From NCBI GenBank assembly GCA_051867875.1, contig JBJDZG010000030.1, positions 36,013 through 100,012 of the forward strand: a stretch of DNA of 64,000 bases, in the 5' to 3' direction. Below, piece by piece: positions 60,530 to 64,000 of the stretch; positions within the stretch are counted from its first letter, which is position 1, and every line of letters starts with the position of its first letter. The DNA is from RGIG4608 sp051867875 (GTDB lineage: Bacteria; Bacillota; Clostridia; Oscillospirales; CAG-272). The notes under the pieces are model-generated. The model was not told where the DNA came from. It saw nothing but the letters and a program-made list of their open reading frames with translations, and made no database searches. The position numbers were made by a program, and so were the translations under genes.

Positions 60530-62405
60530 GTTGAGGATGCAAACGGCTAATAAAGCCGATGAGAACTTCAGAGCGTTGGCGGCTATGTTCCCCAATGCCG
60601 TAACAGAGACGATTGACGAGAATGGCGAGGTCGTTCGTGCTATCGACAAGGACGTGTTGATGCAGGAAATCTCCGTCAAGGTCGTTGAAGGAAAGGATGA
60701 ACGCTATCAGTTCACTTGGCCGGACAAGAAAAAATCTGTCCTGCTTGCGAACGCTCCCATTTCCAAAACGCTCCGCCCTTGCCGTGAGGAAAGTGTTGAC
60801 TTTGACACTACAGAAAACCTCTATATTGAGGGCGATAATCTGGAAGTCTTGAAGCTCCTGCAGGAAACCTATCTTGGTAAAATCAAGGTTATATATATTG
60901 ACCCTCCATACAATACGGGAAGCGACTTTGTATATGAGGATGATTTTGCACAGAGTGCTGAAGAATACCTTGCTATCAGCGGTCAACTTGACGATGAAGG
61001 AAATAGACTGTTCCAAAACAGCGATAGCAATGGTCGTTTCCATACCGATTGGTTAAATATGCTCTATCCAAGAATTAAAATAGCAAAAGATTTACTGAAA
61101 GATGATGGCTTTATCTTTATCAGTATTGATGATAATGAAATAGGTTCACTTTTGAAGGTGTGTGATGAAATATTCGGAAAAAACTGCTTTGTAGGTAATG
61201 TATGCCGAGCAACTGGCACCACGACAGCACAAGGAACGGATTCGTTGGGAAAATCATTTGACTATGTTGTCATCTATTCAAAGACGCCTAATTTCTCTGT
61301 AGGAGGATTGGAGCTTGATGAAAAGGATGTAGCTCGCTACAATCTGGAGGACGAACGAGGCAAATTCTCCATTTTGCAATTAAGAAGAACCGGTGGTGAG
61401 GATAGACGTGAAGATAGACCAAGTATGTATTTTGGAATCGAGACTCCAGATGGAAAAGTGGTTTATCCGAAGGGTCCTACAGGATATGACAGCAGATGGA
61501 GAGTGGGACGAGAAACTTATGAAAAAATGCTGAAGAACAATGAGATATATTTCAAGCCTGATAAAGACGGCTACGGTGTTTATTATAAATTCTACTTGGA
61601 AGGAAGAACTAAAAGACCTTCTAATTTATGGAATGATATAGAGGGAAACAAAAAAGCACAAATCGACCTAAAAGCTCTCATCCCAGAAAAGGTGTTTGAA
61701 ACGCCAAAGCCGATTGAGCTTATCAAGAGAATCATTCAGATTTCAAATGCGACACAAGACGATATTGTTTTGGACTTCTTCTCTGGTTCAGCTACAACAG
61801 CGCAGGCAGTTATGCAGTTAAATTCAGTTGATAACGGAAAACGTAAGTTTATTCTTGTCCAGTTGCCAGAAGAAACTGATAAAACAACTGAGGCGTATAA
61901 AGCAGGATATAAAACCATTTGTGATATTGGCAAGGAACGCATCCGTCGTGCAGGTGCGAAAATCAAGGAAGAAGCTGGCTTTACCGCACAGGGGCTTGAC
62001 GTCGGCTTCCGTGTGTTGAAGTGCGACACTTCCAACATGAAAGAGGTATTCTACAAACCCGACGAGGTGGAGCAGACTTTGTTTGATAACTATGCAAACA
62101 ACATAAAAGAGGACAGAACGCCGGAAGACTTGCTGTTCCAGGTAATGCTTGACCTCGGTGTACTCCTTTCTTCCAAGATTGAGGAGACCACTATTGCCGG
62201 ATGCAAGGTGTTTAATGTTGCCGAGGGTTTCCTGTACGCCTGCTTCGACAACAACATTTCCGATGAGGTTGTTACGGCTATTGCCAAGGAACAGCCCTAC
62301 TACGCCGTGTTCCGTGATAGCGGAATGGCAAGCGATTCAGTGCTGACGAACTTCGACCAGATATTTGCTTCTATTAGTCCAACCACAGTTAGGAAGGTGC
62401 TGTAA
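60522..62405 (+). CDS. Type III restriction-modification Mod (N6-adenine methyltransferase)
   Basis: 627 residues, ATG 60522 behind GGAGGCTTCGG, overlapping the HEPN gene by eight bases. Motif IV DPPYNTG (Asp127) precedes motif I DFFSGSATTAQAV (~420), so it is a beta-class N6-adenine enzyme. The region between (~200-400) is the target-recognition domain. The SAM-dependent methyltransferase modifies one strand of an asymmetric 5-6 bp site and gives Res its specificity. C-terminal ~100 residues form the subunit-contact domain. It overlaps the next start by one base. Confidence 0.93.
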   Translation: MDKLRMQTANKADENFRALAAMFPNAVTETIDENGEVVRAIDKDVLMQEISVKVVEGKDERYQFTWPDKKKSVLLANAPISKTLRPCREESVDFDTTENLYIEGDNLEVLKLLQETYLGKIKVIYIDPPYNTGSDFVYEDDFAQSAEEYLAISGQLDDEGNRLFQNSDSNGRFHTDWLNMLYPRIKIAKDLLKDDGFIFISIDDNEIGSLLKVCDEIFGKNCFVGNVCRATGTTTAQGTDSLGKSFDYVVIYSKTPNFSVGGLELDEKDVARYNLEDERGKFSILQLRRTGGEDRREDRPSMYFGIETPDGKVVYPKGPTGYDSRWRVGRETYEKMLKNNEIYFKPDKDGYGVYYKFYLEGRTKRPSNLWNDIEGNKKAQIDLKALIPEKVFETPKPIELIKRIIQISNATQDDIVLDFFSGSATTAQAVMQLNSVDNGKRKFILVQLPEETDKTTEAYKAGYKTICDIGKERIRRAGAKIKEEAGFTAQGLDVGFRVLKCDTSNMKEVFYKPDEVEQTLFDNYANNIKEDRTPEDLLFQVMLDLGVLLSSKIEETTIAGCKVFNVAEGFLYACFDNNISDEVVTAIAKEQPYYAVFRDSGMASDSVLTNFDQIFASISPTTVRKVL

Positions 62406-63403
62406 TGACTGAGAAAGCGATAAAATGTCCGTTTTGTGGTGCGGATGCTACATCACAAATACAAGAAAATTTCACATATATTTTCGTTCAATGTCCTGCT
62501 TGTGGAAGATATGAATACCAAGCATTTCCAAGTAACATAGCAAGCCATATCAAAGATAAGGTTGCTTCTTATTTATTTTACACGGGCACACTTGTTGAAC
62601 ACGAAGATTTTAGATTTTTCAATTTCATTGGTTCAAAGTCTGCTTTTGACAGCACCTATGAAAAATATCCGTGGTGCTACTTTGCATCTATTTCGGAGAT
62701 TGAAGCCTTTTATCCACGAACATTTGCAGAAAGAATTGATAAAATCTTGTTGGGAATGGCAACAAAGTCCAATTTTTTTGGCGACAAGATTGTTTACACA
62801 AAAAGTCAACTGCTGAGTGCGTTGTTTGTTCGTCGATTTGATAAGGACGGCAAGGAAATCAACCAGGAGTCCGTTGATTATCAATTAGAAGAAATCCGCA
62901 AGTATTTAACGGAAAATCAGTTTGTGGACTACAGCTCTGACGAGGACTCTTTTATGTTCATCATTAAGCCTCGTGGATATAAAAGAATTGATGAACTGCA
63001 GAGCCACGAAGCACAATTAAGCAAAAATGTGTTTATCGCAATGTCTTTCTCAGATGATATGAAAGAAGTGCGAGAAGCAATCAAAGCGGCTGTCTATGAG
63101 TGTGGATATGTGCCCCGAATTATGGATGAAATCGAGCATAATCATCAAATCGTACCCGAAATGCTTTATGAAATAAGGCAGGCAAAGTTTGTTATTGCAG
63201 AATTGACCGGACATAATAATGGTGCTTATTTTGAAGCAGGCTATGCGTTGGGTAACGGAAAAGAAGTTATTCAAGTATGCAGCAAAGACCGTTTTGGCAC
63301 AGACGGTCACTTTGACGTGAAGCAAATAAATACTATTCTTTGGGAAACAACCGAAGAACTTTCAGAAAAACTCGCCGCCAGAATTAAGGCAACTATCAAG
63401 TAA
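62405..63403 (+). CDS. Zinc-ribbon + nucleoside-deoxyribosyltransferase/TIR-like effector candidate
   Basis: 332 residues, ATG sharing a base with the mod stop. A C4 zinc ribbon at the start (CPFC at ~8-11, CPAC at ~31-34), a helical middle with winged-helix character (~110-200), and a C-terminal Rossmann-like domain (~207-330: KNVFIAMSFSDDMKEVREAI, then FVIAELTGHNNGAYFEAGYALGNGKEVIQVC). The last resembles nucleoside 2-deoxyribosyltransferase or TIR/SLOG-like NAD- and nucleotide-cleaving enzymes, with Glu in YFEAGYA as likely catalytic residue. Its insertion between mod and res suggests a linked suicide effector; this is inference. Confidence 0.72.
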   Translation: MTEKAIKCPFCGADATSQIQENFTYIFVQCPACGRYEYQAFPSNIASHIKDKVASYLFYTGTLVEHEDFRFFNFIGSKSAFDSTYEKYPWCYFASISEIEAFYPRTFAERIDKILLGMATKSNFFGDKIVYTKSQLLSALFVRRFDKDGKEINQESVDYQLEEIRKYLTENQFVDYSSDEDSFMFIIKPRGYKRIDELQSHEAQLSKNVFIAMSFSDDMKEVREAIKAAVYECGYVPRIMDEIEHNHQIVPEMLYEIRQAKFVIAELTGHNNGAYFEAGYALGNGKEVIQVCSKDRFGTDGHFDVKQINTILWETTEELSEKLAARIKATIK

Positions 63404-63417
63404 GGGGGTGCAATCGA

Positions 63418-64000
63418 GTGAAGTTTAATTTTAAGATACAACAGTATCAGACCGATGCCGTGGATGCGGTCGTTCGTGTGTTCAACGGACAGCCGCACTA
63501 CGACAGAGTTTCATATATCCGAGACTTGGGTAAACAGCAATCACAGCAGATGAAGCTCGCCGTTACCGATGAAGAACTGGAGCTTATGAGCGACACCGGT
63601 TATAAGAACGAAGCGATTGAGCTGACCGATGAACAGTTGCTTGATAATATCCGTGCTATTCAGAACGAAAACAATATCAAGGTATCCGACAAGCTCATCG
63701 GCAACGTCGGTCGATGCTCCCTCGACATCGAAATGGAAACGGGTACAGGTAAGACCTATGTTTACATCAAGACGATGTTTGAGTTGAACAAGCGTTATGG
63801 ATGGAGCAAGTTCATCGTTGTCGTTCCGAGCATCGCTATCCGTGAGGGTGTCAATAAGACCTTCCAAATTACCGCAGACCACTTTATGGAGCAGTACGGC
63901 AAGAAGGCTCGTTTCTTCATCTACAACAGCTCCAACTTGAACGAGCTGGACAACTTCTCGTCAAGCTCCGGTATCAACGTAATGATTATCAATACGCAGG
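63418..64000 (+). CDS. Type III restriction enzyme Res subunit, 5' part only
   Basis: Partial: GTG start at 63418 (AAGGGGG upstream), open to the right edge, ~194 residues visible. FKIQQYQTDAVDAVVRVFNGQP at the start is the usual Res opening, and Walker A is METGTGKTYVYIKTM (~residue 107-121), followed by VVVPSIAIREGV (motif Ia). The remainder of the SF2 motor and the C-terminal PD-(D/E)XK nuclease must lie beyond the window. With Mod it forms an ATP-dependent complex that cleaves between head-to-head unmethylated sites. Confidence 0.9.
   Translation, partial: MKFNFKIQQYQTDAVDAVVRVFNGQPHYDRVSYIRDLGKQQSQQMKLAVTDEELELMSDTGYKNEAIELTDEQLLDNIRAIQNENNIKVSDKLIGNVGRCSLDIEMETGTGKTYVYIKTMFELNKRYGWSKFIVVVPSIAIREGVNKTFQITADHFMEQYGKKARFFIYNSSNLNELDNFSSSSGINVMIINTQ

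Noticed and set aside
52544..64000. DISARM or BREX
   Set aside because: No DUF1998 (DrmB), no PLD-only DrmC, no BrxC/PglZ features in the visible genes; the Mod/Res pair is of type III.

Overview
The window looks like a chromosome segment of an anaerobic, endospore-lineage Clostridia (gut or rumen Oscillospirales/Christensenellales-like). The grounds are a spoIVB gene, a T-box leader, a tetrahydrofolate riboswitch, ECF transporter S components, an AbrB/SpoVT-type regulator, a BspA-type leucine-rich-repeat surface protein, formate-tetrahydrofolate ligase, and Firmicutes-type promoters and ribosome binding sites. No rRNA or tRNA gene was seen.

Chromosomal part (1 to about 41,605). It opens with two divergent GGDEF proteins, the first cut by the window edge. 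Next come a RAYT (REP-associated transposase) carrying REP sequences inside its own coding sequence, a small membrane protein, a cytoplasmic pectinesterase-like protein and an AbrB regulator. A cell-envelope and tRNA-modification run follows: mreD, a CPBP protease, PBP2, mnmG, tcdA and a GH25 lysozyme. On the minus strand lie a folate ECF S component under a THF riboswitch with an ABC exporter behind it. queT then sits behind a structured leader, and a tyrosine/tryptophan-type ABC importer sits behind a T-box. Then come dusB, an anchored protein with a small kinase-like protein, and an XRE repressor facing a 1235-residue LRR protein. The part ends with a Ca2+-type P-ATPase, an SbcD/SbcC-like pair pushed apart by repeat elements, fhs, a nuclease-fold protein and spoIVB. 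Three REP families and three copies of a roughly 270-325 bp, hairpin-rich, REP-bounded element fill the intergenic gaps.

Mobile part (about 41,605 to beyond 64,000). spoIVB stops abruptly after its GMSGSP motif, and the DNA switches to an accessory element with different codon use. Directly next to the junction is a large serine recombinase, preceded by two tiny coupled genes and a MazF/PemK toxin. Behind these are a candidate structured RNA, a sigma-like HTH protein, three stacked hairpins, an array of 11-bp-phased repeats and a GAF/wHTH/BTAD regulator. Two cargo modules follow, each led by a paralogous small Cro-like repressor. Module 1 encodes an XRE regulator, a SLOG protein, a small protein, a beta-CASP/MBL nuclease-like enzyme, a DnaQ-like exonuclease protein and an unknown. 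Module 2 is an enlarged type III restriction-modification island: ASCH+PLD-like+SNF2 helicase, a 57-aa protein, a DUF4391-like protein, an acidic repeat protein, a HEPN-motif protein, Mod, a zinc-ribbon/deoxyribosyltransferase-like effector, and Res cut by the window end.

The most promising material for a new system is the enlarged type III island, with two candidate suicide effectors (HEPN and NDT-like) built into the mod-res operon, the SLOG/MBL/DnaQ cassette beside it, and the carriage of both by an element that splits a sporulation gene. All functions are read from motifs and context only; no database search was possible.
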